17,129 nucleotides of DNA from the NCBI GenBank assembly GCA_035266845.1, contig DATFMP010000034.1, positions 1 through 17,129 on the forward strand, written 5' to 3'. The notes beneath the pieces are model-generated. The model had not been told where the DNA came from, did not search any database, and worked only from the letters and a program-made list of their open reading frames with translations. This DNA comes from DATFMP01 sp035266845 (GTDB lineage Bacteria > SAR324 > JACQKK01). The position numbers and the translations under genes are program-made. Of the stretch, positions 7,951 through 15,057 are shown in pieces. Numbering within the stretch: the stretch's first letter is position 1; every line of letters starts with the position of its first letter.

Positions 7951-8925
7951 TTACAGCCCCACGACGTCCTGCAGGGCGGGCAGCATGCGCTGCACGCAGG
8001 CCCGGCCCTCCGCGATCGCTTCGGCGGCGCGGTCGAACTCCAGCAGGCTGATGTGCGAGATGCGTGGCGCCAGCAGCACGTCCGGCGGATCGCCGGCCAT
8101 GCGGCTGCGGGTGATGCGGTCCTGCATGATGTTCAGGGCCCCGGCCAGCACTTCCACCACGCCCGGCGCCTTGGTCTCCTGAGCCGCGGCCTGGCCCTCA
8201 CGACCGCGCAGACTCGCACGCAGGCTGCGTCGTCGTCGTCCGCCCGCCGCCGCGGCGATGGCCGGCTCGATCTCCGGACCCAGCGGCGTGAGCGGCCCCA
8301 CCTGAATGCCATTGCGGGTGTTGAAGCGCGCCATCCGGTCGGCATAGGGATTCACGCCGATGACGAGCTGCGCACCCAGCGCCCGGCACAGCGAGACGGG
8401 CACCGGATTGACCAGCCCGCCATCCACCAGCCAGCGCTCGCCCTGGTGCACGGGCCGGAACAGTCCCGGCACCGCGATGGACGCCTGCACCGCCTCGCGC
8501 AGCCGGCCCTCGCGCAGCCACACCTCGCGGCCCGTGGAAAGGTCCGTGGCCACCGCGGCGAAGGGCAGCGGCAGCGCGTCAATGTTCACGTCGGGGATGA
8601 ACTCGGCGAGGAACTCCATCAGGCGCCCGCTCCGCACGAGGCCCTGCGCCGGCATGCGGAAGTCGATGTAGCGCAGGAAGCGGCGCCGGCGCAGGGTGCC
8701 GGCCCAGGCCTCCAGGGCCTCCAGGTGGCCGCCGACATAGGCCGCGCCCACCAGGGCGCCCATGGAGGATCCGCAGACAATGCGGGGCTCAATGCCCAGC
8801 TCGCCCAGCGCCTGTAGCACGCCGATGTGCGCCCAGCCGCGGGCAGAGCCGCTGCCCAGGGCTATGCCGATGATCGGGGAGTCTTTGGGGGGCCGGGAAG
8901 GCCTGCCCCGTCCGCTTGAAGTCAT
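7951..8925 (-). CDS. Patatin-like phospholipase, RssA type
   Basis: The product is 324 residues. The patatin fold's oxyanion-hole region reads GSGSARGWAHIGVL (24-37), the nucleophile elbow is GSSMG with Ser54, and the catalytic dyad Asp168 is in DGGLVNPVP. The family hydrolyses acyl ester bonds of lipids. The RssA/NTE-like bacterial group mostly has no experimentally defined substrate. An Arg-rich insertion (about 230-242, with GRRRR) followed by an Ala/Gln-rich stretch interrupts the C-terminal half. The first 15 residues are a basic, Pro-rich extension without a signal peptide, so a cytosolic or membrane-peripheral location is likely. It is the first gene of a probable patatin-ackA-xfp transcription unit, with a candidate promoter at 8995-9003. 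Start ATG 8925 has only a weak ribosome site. Confidence 0.92.
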   Translation of the reverse strand: MTSSGRGRPSRPPKDSPIIGIALGSGSARGWAHIGVLQALGELGIEPRIVCGSSMGALVGAAYVGGHLEALEAWAGTLRRRRFLRYIDFRMPAQGLVRSGRLMEFLAEFIPDVNIDALPLPFAAVATDLSTGREVWLREGRLREAVQASIAVPGLFRPVHQGERWLVDGGLVNPVPVSLCRALGAQLVIGVNPYADRMARFNTRNGIQVGPLTPLGPEIEPAIAAAAGGRRRRSLRASLRGREGQAAAQETKAPGVVEVLAGALNIMQDRITRSRMAGDPPDVLLAPRISHISLLEFDRAAEAIAEGRACVQRMLPALQDVVGL

Positions 8926-8994
8926 GGATTCCAGTGCTGCCGCCGGTGCCGATGCGCCTAGGTGTTCAGGCCCCCTCCCCGTTGTCTGAACCTC

Positions 8995-9003
8995 ATTTTA
9001 GCA
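8995..9003 (-). promoter_or_regulatory. Candidate extended -10 promoter for patatin-ackA-xfp
   Basis: On the minus strand the sequence reads TGC-TAAAAT, an extended -10 matching five of six consensus bases, about 70 bp before the patatin ATG. The -35 position 17 bp upstream reads CTGTCC, a poor match, which is tolerated when TGn is present. It is one of the few AT-rich spots in this gap. Confidence 0.42.
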
Positions 9004-9072
9004 CGGATCGCGCCGCTGGACAGGGCGGTGTGGCTCCACGCCGCGGCCGATGGAAAGGGAGGACCCGCGAAC

Positions 9073-9118
9073 GCCGCGCCCTTCGAGACGCGCCTGTGGC
9101 GCTCCTCAGAAGCGCGGC
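9073..9118 (+). repeat. Two-stem structured repeat, copy 1
   Basis: Outer stem GCCGCGC (9073-9079) pairs with GCGCGGC (9112-9118). Inner hairpin GCGCC (9090-9094), loop TGT, GGCGC (9098-9102). Between the stems are the conserved strings CTTCGAGAC (9081-9089) and TCCTCAG (9103-9109). The same arrangement with different inner-stem sequence appears at 16976-17025 and 17053-17102. Confidence 0.72.
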
Positions 9119-9181
9119 GGCGATGGCCACGGGGAATCCAGTGCTGGCCGTAGTCAAGGCCGGCGCATTCTCGCCCGTAGA

Positions 9182-9233
9182 ATGGGTGCAGGGAGCCCCG
9201 CTCCCTGACGGGGGTATGGGCGCAGAGCCCCCA
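9182..9233 (+). repeat. Multi-hairpin GC-rich repeat, copy A (two hairpins); possible 3' structure of the acyl-CoA synthetase mRNA
   Basis: First hairpin AGGGAG (9190-9195) with CTCCCT (9201-9206). Second hairpin occupies 9217-9233 (TGGG...CCCA, one internal mismatch). Spacing and order match copy B at 11433-11480, including the linker GGGGGTATGGG. It begins 22 bp after the stop of the minus-strand acyl-CoA synthetase gene, so it may serve as a transcription end or mRNA 3' stabiliser. The third hairpin seen in copies B and C is absent. Confidence 0.68.
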
Positions 9234-9255
9234 TGGCGGACTTACTTTTCAAACC

Positions 9256-11151
9256 CTAGTCCGCGCCCTCGGTGCTGACGGCGCGCTGGATGCCCTCGAT
9301 GGTGCTCTCGTCCTCCAGCGTGGAGAGGTCACCCGTGTCGCGGCCCTCGGCCATGGCGGTGATGGCGCGCCGGATGACCTTGCCCGAGCGGGTCTTGGGC
9401 AGGGCCGAGACGACGTGCACCTCGCGCGGGCGGGCGATCGGGCCCACCTGGTCGTCCACCTGCTTCTTGATGGCGGCGTCCACCTCGGCCGCACTCATCT
9501 TCACGTCCGCCTTGAGCACGACGATAGCCACGATGGCCTGGCCTTTCAGCTCGTCCTTGACGCCCACGGCGGCGGCCTCGGCCACGGCCGGGTGGCCGCT
9601 GATGGCCTCCTCGATCTCCCGCGTGCCGAGGCGGTGCCCCGCCACGTTGATCACCTCGTCCGCCCGGCCCAGCACGAAGTAGTAGCCGTCCTCGTCGCGG
9701 ATGGCGTAGTCCCCCGTGTAGTAGAGCAGGTCGGGGAAGTGGCTGAAGTACGACTGCTTGAAGCGCTCGTCATTGCCCCACACCGTGCTCAGCGCGCCGG
9801 GGGGCAGAGGCGGACGCGCCACCAGCACGCCGCGCTCGCCGGGAGGCATCACCTTGCCGCTGCCGTGCTCCACCACTGCCAGGTCCCACCCGTAGACGGG
9901 GAAGGTGGGCGAGCCGGGCTTGACGGGCTCCTGCTCGATGCCCACGCAGTTGGACAGGATCGGCCAGCCGGACTCCGTCTGCCAATAGTGGTCGATCACG
10001 GTGACGCCCAGGTTCTCGTACACCCAGTTGTACGAGGGCGCATCCAGCGGTTCGCCGGCCAGGAACAGCACGCGCAGCGAGCTCACGTCCGCCTCCTTGA
10101 GCCACTTGGAGTCCTGCCGGCGCAGGATGCGCACGGCCGTGGGCGCGGAGAACATCACGTTGACCTTGTGGTCGGCCACGATGCGCCACCAGATGCCCGG
10201 GTCGGGATTGATCGGCGTGCCCTCGTACACAATGGTCGTCATGCCGTAGAGCAGCGGCGCATAGACGATGTACGAGTGGCCCACCACCCAGCCGATATCC
10301 GAGGTGGCCCAGTAGGTCTCGCCCGGCTTGCAGCCGTAGATGTGCTTCATGGAGGCGTGCAGGGCCACCAGGTGCCCGCCCGTATCGCGCTGCACGCCCT
10401 TGGGCGCGCCCGTCGTGCCGGAGGTATAGAGCACGTAGCTGGGGTGCGTGCTCTCTACCCACACCGGGTCCACCGCGGCGCCGTCCTTGGCGGCCGCCAG
10501 CTTGGGCAGGTCCAGGTCGCGCCCCTCCACCCAGGTCAGGTCGGCATCCAGCCCCCGGTTGATCAGCAGCACCTTCTCCGGCGGGAACTGCGCGTCCGCG
10601 ACGGCCCGATCGACCAGCGGCTTGTACTGCACCACCTTGCCGGCGCGCATGCCCGCATCCGCCGTGATCAGCACGCGGGGCTTGGCGTCGTCGATGCGCG
10701 CGGCCAGGTTGTGCGGTGCGAACCCGCCGAACACCACGGAGTGGATCGCCCCCAGGCGCGCGCAGGCCAGCATGGCCACCAGCGACTCGGCGATCATCGG
10801 CAGGTAGATGATGACGCGGTCGCCCTCGACGACGCCCACGTCCTGCAGCACCGCCGCGTAGCGGTTCACTTGCTCGTGCAGCTCGCGGTAGGTCAGCGTG
10901 CGGCTCTGCTTGACCTCGGTGGAGATCCACACGATGGCCTTCTGGTCGCCTCGCTCCGCCAGGTGCCGATCCACGCAGTTGTAGCAGGTGTTGGTGCGGC
11001 CCCCCACGAACCAGCGCGCGAAGGGCGGCTGGCTGTAGTCCAACACCTGATCCCACTTCTTCTCCCAGTGGATCTGCTCCGCCTGTTCGGCCCAGAAGGC
11101 TTCCCGATCCTGGATGGACCGGCGATAGAACGCATCGTAGCGTGCGGACAT
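9256..11151 (-). CDS. prpE: Propionyl-CoA synthetase (propionate-CoA ligase, AMP-forming)
   Basis: The product is 631 residues from ATG 11151, set by GAGGAG five bases upstream and by the family-typical N-terminus MSARYDAFYRRSI. It is an ANL-superfamily enzyme: acetyl/propionyl-CoA synthetase N-terminal segment (about 5-60), the P-loop-like AMP-binding motif YTSGTTGAPKGVQRD (242-256), the adenylate motif DHYWQTESGWPI (387-398), YTGD (478-481) and the C-terminal swinging domain ending PKTRSGKVIRR, with catalytic and acetylatable Lys591. GVQRDTGGH and WQTESGW favour PrpE over acetyl-CoA synthetase Acs, which normally has WWQTETGG. It activates propionate, and often acetate more weakly, to the CoA ester. 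No methylcitrate-cycle genes are beside it. Its promoter should lie in 11152-11360, where I see nothing convincing. Confidence 0.93.
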   Translation of the reverse strand: MSARYDAFYRRSIQDREAFWAEQAEQIHWEKKWDQVLDYSQPPFARWFVGGRTNTCYNCVDRHLAERGDQKAIVWISTEVKQSRTLTYRELHEQVNRYAAVLQDVGVVEGDRVIIYLPMIAESLVAMLACARLGAIHSVVFGGFAPHNLAARIDDAKPRVLITADAGMRAGKVVQYKPLVDRAVADAQFPPEKVLLINRGLDADLTWVEGRDLDLPKLAAAKDGAAVDPVWVESTHPSYVLYTSGTTGAPKGVQRDTGGHLVALHASMKHIYGCKPGETYWATSDIGWVVGHSYIVYAPLLYGMTTIVYEGTPINPDPGIWWRIVADHKVNVMFSAPTAVRILRRQDSKWLKEADVSSLRVLFLAGEPLDAPSYNWVYENLGVTVIDHYWQTESGWPILSNCVGIEQEPVKPGSPTFPVYGWDLAVVEHGSGKVMPPGERGVLVARPPLPPGALSTVWGNDERFKQSYFSHFPDLLYYTGDYAIRDEDGYYFVLGRADEVINVAGHRLGTREIEEAISGHPAVAEAAAVGVKDELKGQAIVAIVVLKADVKMSAAEVDAAIKKQVDDQVGPIARPREVHVVSALPKTRSGKVIRRAITAMAEGRDTGDLSTLEDESTIEGIQRAVSTEGAD

Positions 11152-11156
11152 GACGG

Positions 11157-11162
11157 CTCCTC
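11157..11162 (-). promoter_or_regulatory. Ribosome binding site of prpE
   Basis: GAGGAG on the minus strand, five bases before ATG 11151. It selects this start over the in-frame ATG nine codons upstream. Confidence 0.75.
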
Positions 11163-11360
11163 GAATGGTACGTGCCAACGGTCACGTCACGACGCCCCCA
11201 CCGAGCGCCGAAGCGCGCCGTGAAGTCTCGCGGCATGAGATGCAGAAAGTCCGGAACGGCCCCAAGCGATGCCACACCCTACACCAGCCGGTACGCGGGG
11301 TCACGTCCGGCACAGGCAAAATCTGCCGGGCGGAATAGTCTCGAACAACAGACGCCCCAA

Positions 11361-11480
11361 GCGGGGGCCGTGGGCGCCCGCACCCCCGATACGCACTTGA
11401 ACCGCACCGGACGGCGTTCACACGCAGACGGAGTCCAGGGGGCTTCGCTCCCTGGTGGGGGTATGGGGGCAACGCCCCCA
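11361..11480 (+). repeat. Multi-hairpin GC-rich repeat, copy B (three hairpins); possible 3' structure of the lipoprotein mRNA
   Basis: Hairpin 0: GCGGGGGCC, loop GTG, GGCGCCCGC (11361-11381, one mismatch), followed by ACCCCC. A 45 bp spacer separates it from hairpin 1, CCAGGG...CCCTGG (11435-11455, loop TTC), and hairpin 2, TGGGGGC-AAC-GCCCCCA (11464-11480). The order matches copy C read on its minus strand. Hairpin 2 ends 26 bp beyond the lipoprotein stop codon, the same relation that copy A has to prpE. Confidence 0.7.
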
Positions 11481-11506
11481 ACCGGAACTGCCGTTCCAGA
11501 CACAGC

Positions 11507-12403
11507 CTAATCGTCCACCGGGTAGCTGCCCGGACGCGGGCGGAGGTTGTCCAGGTAGCGTTGATAGGCCGCGCCATTCAGTTCTCCCAGCAAGTCGTGC
11601 ACGGCGCTGTCCGCGGTCACGCGCAGGCGCACCTCGCGCTTGGCGCGCTCGGCGGGGGCCAGCGGCTTGAGTTGGTCGTCGTCCAGGGTGGCGATCACCG
11701 TGTCCGTCCAGAGCGTGGTGCCATCCCGCGTGCTGACGAGCGAGGCCTCCAGGATCACGGGATCGAACCACTTGTTGAACAGGTACGATCCGCCGCCCCA
11801 GGTCAGCACCTCCTGGCCGATCTCTTCGCCGCCCACCAGCACGGCTGCACCCACGCTGCTGGTGGCACCGTAGACCACCGCGCCCTGCACGGTGCCCTCC
11901 ACGATGCCCGAGCCGATCAGCCAGGCTGTCCACTTGCGGCTCAGCCCGCCATAGGCGGCCAGGTTCACCGCCAACACGGCGTCCGCGCCCGAGGCCTGCC
12001 CCAACCTCCGCGCCTCTGCGGCCGTGAGGGGTGGGTCCGGCGGGGTGCCGGGTAGCGCGGCTGCGCCGGACTCCACCGGGGGCGGGGCAGTGGGCATGAC
12101 GCGGAACCAGGGGCTGGTCCCCAGGCCCTGCGCGAGGGTATCCGTGAGACGCGCGGTCACCTGCGCCATGTGCGTGCGGATGCGCGCCCGCTCGTCGGGA
12201 ATGGCCGCCTTGCCGGGCACGGTCACGATCTGCCGCAGCGATCTGATATCCGCCGTAACGCGAACGGGCAGCACGACCAGCGGGATCCGTTGCGCGCGGG
12301 TCGGGGCCACGCCATGGGCGGACCAGCTCGTGCAGCCCGCCAGCAGCAGCGCCACTCCAGCCGCAAGCCCCACGGCAACCTGCCTCACGATCCTCGTATC
12401 CAC
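11507..12403 (-). CDS. Outer-membrane lipoprotein of unknown function
   Basis: The product is about 298 residues if GTG 12403 is the start. The N-terminus then has a basic segment, a hydrophobic stretch (VAVGLAAGVALLLA) and the lipobox LLAGC, with Cys24 to be lipidated; Thr at +2 argues for outer-membrane sorting. ATG codons at 12454 or 12445 and GTG 12388 are alternatives; the ATG starts would give an unusually long 38-41 residue leader, and no start has a well-spaced ribosome site. The mature part has a Pro-rich linker (about 125-150), a Gly/Val-rich hydrophobic stretch in the middle (IVEGTVQGAVVYGATSS) that might be a membrane-inserting hairpin, and a hydrophilic helical C-terminus. The alternation recalls CsgG/GNA1162-like assembly lipoproteins, but that is a guess. 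It stands alone, followed by repeat B. Confidence 0.82.
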   Translation of the reverse strand: MDTRIVRQVAVGLAAGVALLLAGCTSWSAHGVAPTRAQRIPLVVLPVRVTADIRSLRQIVTVPGKAAIPDERARIRTHMAQVTARLTDTLAQGLGTSPWFRVMPTAPPPVESGAAALPGTPPDPPLTAAEARRLGQASGADAVLAVNLAAYGGLSRKWTAWLIGSGIVEGTVQGAVVYGATSSVGAAVLVGGEEIGQEVLTWGGGSYLFNKWFDPVILEASLVSTRDGTTLWTDTVIATLDDDQLKPLAPAERAKREVRLRVTADSAVHDLLGELNGAAYQRYLDNLRPRPGSYPVDD

Positions 12404-12860
12404 TCGCCTCGCGTCTGGGCGGGAATGCCAGCGCTCGGGCGGCATGTCTGCCATCGCCGCGCACCCCGTGCCTCCAAGTCTGATCGGCATGCGCGGCTCC
12501 CGGTTCGGAGCGACGGCGGGGGCACGCCGGGTGGCCCGCCACGCTTGGCGCCCGCGGCAGCTTCGGGTTACGCTGCGGAGTGAATTAGTAGAGCGACAAG
12601 GCTTGGTTTTCGGATGAGATCGTGACCCAAGGGGGCGCTGCCCCCTTGGAACCCCGCCAGGGAGCAAGCCCCCTGGACCCCATTTGTAGGGGGTGCAGAG
12701 GCCCTCGGCCCCTGCCGGAGAGTGGTGATGCGGACGCGGCCGAGCGCTTGCGCGAGTCCGCCGACAGCACCGGAGGCAGCGCCCTCCTCCACCACAAACC
12801 CGAATACTAATGCCTGACGGAACACTTGGCGACCTTCCCCCTTCACGCGTCCGTGGCCCG
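12404..12860. other. 457 bp divergent intergenic region between the lipoprotein gene and aroA
   Basis: It must contain promoters for both genes. It holds repeat copy C (12627-12715). A possible -10 for aroA, TACTAA at 12805-12810, lacks a recognisable -35. The first 50 bp next to the lipoprotein gene may be coding if an upstream ATG is used. The aroA frame is open back to ATG 12810, but EPSP synthase homology starts near 12861. Confidence 0.55.
12627..12715 (-). repeat. Multi-hairpin GC-rich repeat, copy C (inverted, three hairpins)
   Basis: Read on the minus strand: hairpin 0 GCAGGGGCC-GAG-GGCCTCTGC (12715-12695), ACCCCC, a short spacer, hairpin 1 CCAGGG...CCCTGG (12676-12657), then hairpin 2 CCAAGGGGGC-AGC-GCCCCCTTGG (12649-12627), a perfect 10 bp stem. 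The A-T pair in hairpin 0 is a G-C pair in copy B, so pairing is kept while sequence changes. Unlike copies A and B it does not follow a gene in the matching direction; it sits in a divergent promoter region. Confidence 0.72.
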
Positions 12861-14195
12861 ATGACGAGCGACGCTCTGACCCTGCAGCCCATCCGGCGCA
12901 TCGCCGGCACGGTGCGCCTGCCCGGCTCCAAGAGCCTCTCCAACCGCATGTTGCTGCTGGCGGCGCTGGCGGAGGGCCAGACGGCGCTGGAGAACGTGCT
13001 GGACAGCGAGGACGTGGCCGTGATGGTGGCGGCCCTGCGACAGCTCGGGGTGGACGTGCAGGGCGAGCTGGCCACGGGCCGGCTGCGCGTGCAGGGGTGC
13101 GGCGGCCCGCTGCCCGGGGGCGAGCACGCGCTGTTCCTGGGCAATGCGGGCACGGCCATGCGGCCCCTCACCGCCGTGCTGACCCTCGGTCGGGGCACCT
13201 ACACGCTGAGCGGCGTGCCGCGCATGCACGAGCGGCCCATCGGCGATCTGGTGGTGGCACTGCGCGCACTGGGTGCGGAGATCGCCTGTCTGGAGCGAGA
13301 GGGCTACCCGCCCCTGCGCATCGCGGCGCGGGGCCTGCCCGGCGGCGAGACGGGCATCAGCGGGGTCACCAGCAGCCAGTACGTCACCGCGTTGCTGCTG
13401 GCTGCGCCCTATGCCCAGGCGCCGGTCACGGTGCGCATCGTGGACCGCCTGGTCTCCGTCCCCTACGTGGCCATGACCATCGCCCTGATGGAGCGCTTCG
13501 ACGTGCGTGTGGAGCGCGAGGACTGGCGGCGCTTTCATGTACCCGGCGGCCAGCGCTACCGCTCGCCCGGCCGCGCGCTGGTGGAGGGCGACGCCTCCTC
13601 GGCTTCGTACTTCCTGGCCGGGGCGGCCCTGCGCGGGGGCACCGTGCGCGTGGAGGGTTGCGGCACGGACAGCCTGCAGGGCGATGCGCGCTTCGCCGCC
13701 GTGCTTGAACGCATGGGCGCTACCGTGCGCTGGGAACCCGCGGCCATCGAGGTGCGGGGCGGCGCCCTGCTGCGGGGCATCGACGCGGACCTGCAGGACC
13801 TGCCCGATGCCGCCATGACCCTGGCCGTGGCCGCGCTCTTCGCCGAGGGCCCGACCACCCTGCGCGGTATCGGCAACTGGCGCGTCAAGGAGACGGACCG
13901 CATGGCCGCCATGGCCGCGGAGCTGGCCAAGCTGGGCGCGCGCACGGAGGTGGGTGACGACTCGCTGGTGGTGCACCCGCCGCCCCGCCTGCAAGCGGCG
14001 CGCATCGCCACGTACAATGACCATCGCATGGCCATGGCCTTCTCCCTGGCCGCCTGCGGGGGCGTGCCGGTCACCATCGAGAATCCCGGCTGCGTGGCCA
14101 AGACCTTCCCCGACTATTTCGCCGTGCTGGCGGGTCTCACGGAGACGGATGCACCCGACCCGGCGCGGGATGCCACGCACGAGGCCGTCCCGTGA
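12861..14195 (+). CDS. aroA: 3-phosphoshikimate 1-carboxyvinyltransferase (EPSP synthase)
   Basis: The product is 444 residues, a normal length, starting MTSDALTLQPI as in gammaproteobacterial AroA; the in-frame ATG at 12810 would add a non-conserved leader. It joins shikimate-3-phosphate and phosphoenolpyruvate in the sixth step of the shikimate pathway. Visible marks are LPGSKSLSNR (20-29; Lys24, Ser25, Arg29), the PEP and glyphosate loop LGNAGTAMRPLT (93-104), RMHERPIGDL (121-130), the catalytic Asp316 in LPDAAM, Glu344 in KETDR and NDHRMAMAF (386-394). The loop with Gly97, Thr98 and Pro102 is the class I, glyphosate-sensitive form. The stop codon overlaps the GTG start of the next small gene, so the three genes from here are probably translated together. 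The usual gammaproteobacterial neighbours serC, hisC, cmk and rpsA are absent. Confidence 0.97.
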   Translation: MTSDALTLQPIRRIAGTVRLPGSKSLSNRMLLLAALAEGQTALENVLDSEDVAVMVAALRQLGVDVQGELATGRLRVQGCGGPLPGGEHALFLGNAGTAMRPLTAVLTLGRGTYTLSGVPRMHERPIGDLVVALRALGAEIACLEREGYPPLRIAARGLPGGETGISGVTSSQYVTALLLAAPYAQAPVTVRIVDRLVSVPYVAMTIALMERFDVRVEREDWRRFHVPGGQRYRSPGRALVEGDASSASYFLAGAALRGGTVRVEGCGTDSLQGDARFAAVLERMGATVRWEPAAIEVRGGALLRGIDADLQDLPDAAMTLAVAALFAEGPTTLRGIGNWRVKETDRMAAMAAELAKLGARTEVGDDSLVVHPPPRLQAARIATYNDHRMAMAFSLAACGGVPVTIENPGCVAKTFPDYFAVLAGLTETDAPDPARDATHEAVP

Positions 14196-14401
14196 GCGGG
14201 CCCGCCGACGCCCCTCGCCGCTTCGGCTATCACCTGCTGCTGGAGCGGCTGCAGCGCTACCGGGCCGAGGCGGCCGACCCCGGGGCCATGGATCGCCGCC
14301 GCGTGCTGGCGCGGCTGGAGGCAGAGCTGGACGCGGACGTGGAGGTGCTGTTGCAGCGCGGCTTCGACAAGGCCTACCGCCGCGTGGTGGAGGGCGTGTG
14401 A
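14192..14401 (+). CDS. Small 69-residue protein of unknown function, coupled to aroA
   Basis: I do not recognise this protein. It starts at GTG 14192, whose last two bases plus the next form the TGA of aroA (GTGA overlap), and its own TGA overlaps the GTG start of the following gene in the same way. The product is charged and predicted to be almost wholly helical: after a short Pro/Ala leader, FGYHLLLERLQRYRAEA is amphipathic, followed by a second helix with RRRVLARLEAELDADVEVLLQR and a C-terminal FDKAYRRVVEGV. There is no signal peptide, cysteine or membrane segment. Third-position GC is as high as in its neighbours, which with the exact double overlap supports a real gene. A small cytosolic adaptor or dimerising subunit is a guess only. 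Confidence 0.72.
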   Translation: MSGPADAPRRFGYHLLLERLQRYRAEAADPGAMDRRRVLARLEAELDADVEVLLQRGFDKAYRRVVEGV

Positions 14402-14997
14402 GCACCACGGAGCAGCCGGTGATCGTGCTGGCGGCGGGCCACGGCACGCGCATGGGCGGGCCCAAGGCCTTTACGGAGCACCACGGGCGCACCTTCACCG
14501 AGCGCATCCTGGCGCGCTGCCGCGAGACCGAATCGCGCGTGACGCTGGTGACCGACCCGCGCTTCCGCGCTCGCCTGGAGGCGCTGCTGGCCCGCCTGCC
14601 CCCACCCTTCCCGCGCATCGTGGAGGCGGACGGCACCCTGGACATGCTGGAGTCCGTGCAGGCCGCGCTGCGCGCTGGGCCCTACGAGCCGGGCTGTTGG
14701 CTGTGGCCCGTGGATGCGCCGTTCATCTCCGCGGCCGGCTGGCGCCGCGCGGTGGAGCAGGCCGCCAGCGATCCGGGCGTAATCTGGAAGCTGCGCGTGC
14801 GGGGCCGTACGGGCCATCCGCTGTGGCTGCCGTTCTACGTGACGCCGGCGATCCTGAACGGCCACTGGCCGGACGGCCTGCGGGGCTTCCTGGCCGCCCA
14901 GCCGCCTGAACGCATCCAGATCCTCGCTCTTGACGACGAGTACCTGGACGACGTGGACACGCCGGACCAGCTCGCCGGCCTGGGCTGGCTGGAGTGA
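14398..14997 (+). CDS. MobA/MocA-like nucleotidyltransferase (NTP_transf_3 family)
   Basis: The product is 199 residues from GTG 14398, which overlaps the stop of the preceding small gene. The N-terminal nucleotide-binding signature is LAAGHGTRMGGPKAF (11-25, Lys23), the metal-binding region is PVDAPF (Asp106), a GHPLWLP motif (139-145) resembles the GHP loop of molybdenum-cofactor cytidylyltransferases, and the C-terminus has DDVDTPDQL (184-192). The family transfers NMP from CTP or GTP to a phosphorylated cofactor or sugar. MocA and MobA act on molybdopterin, but no molybdoenzyme gene is nearby, so the acceptor is open. It ends the aroA-coupled group of three genes. It is a full-length, intact protein. 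Confidence 0.85.
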   Translation: MSTTEQPVIVLAAGHGTRMGGPKAFTEHHGRTFTERILARCRETESRVTLVTDPRFRARLEALLARLPPPFPRIVEADGTLDMLESVQAALRAGPYEPGCWLWPVDAPFISAAGWRRAVEQAASDPGVIWKLRVRGRTGHPLWLPFYVTPAILNGHWPDGLRGFLAAQPPERIQILALDDEYLDDVDTPDQLAGLGWLE

Positions 14998-15057
14998 CTC
15001 GGCGGCGCAAAACCTGCCCCAAACGGGCATCGAGGGTGTAAACTAGTTGGCGATACC

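Larger units (their letters stand above)
8926..9255. other. 330 bp intergenic region with one promoter candidate and two repeats
   Basis: It lies between the 3' end of the acyl-CoA synthetase gene and the start of the patatin gene, both on the minus strand. It holds an extended -10 (8995-9003), a two-stem repeat (9073-9118) and a multi-hairpin repeat (9182-9233). A plus-strand open frame runs through it but is made of repeat and antisense sequence and does not look like a protein. Confidence 0.7.
11152..11506. other. 355 bp intergenic region, prpE leader and repeat B
   Basis: This lies between the prpE start and the end of the lipoprotein gene (both minus). The half near prpE (11163-11360) holds no gene or clear promoter that I can support. 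The other half is occupied by repeat copy B (11361-11480). Open frames crossing it on both strands are short, mutually overlapping and composed of repeat sequence. Confidence 0.6.

Noticed and set aside
6991..8817. 608-residue plus-strand open frame opposite ackA and the patatin gene
   Set aside because: It crosses two well-supported minus-strand genes and the gap between them, and its translation has the His/Gln/Arg composition of a reverse-strand shadow.
11162..11177. TGGCAC-like sequence on the minus strand upstream of prpE, considered as a sigma-54 promoter
   Set aside because: The -12 GC is missing (the GG-N10-GC rule fails) and the site lies only about 10-25 bases before the start codon.
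9415..11223. 602-residue plus-strand open frame opposite prpE
   Set aside because: It is antisense to a complete acyl-CoA synthetase; no start signal or domain is visible.
11361..11390. GC-rich hairpin first considered as a tRNA fragment or isolated terminator
   Set aside because: There is no T-arm or anticodon arm, and it aligns with the outer hairpin of repeat copy C, so it belongs to the repeat family.
12024..12617. Plus-strand open frame ending just before repeat copy C, as if the repeat marked its 3' end
   Set aside because: It is mostly antisense to the lipoprotein and shows no protein-like features; the spacing to the repeat is probably chance.
12843..14645. 600-residue minus-strand open frame opposite aroA
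   Set aside because: Shadow of aroA and its coupled genes, whose motifs and overlaps are unambiguous.
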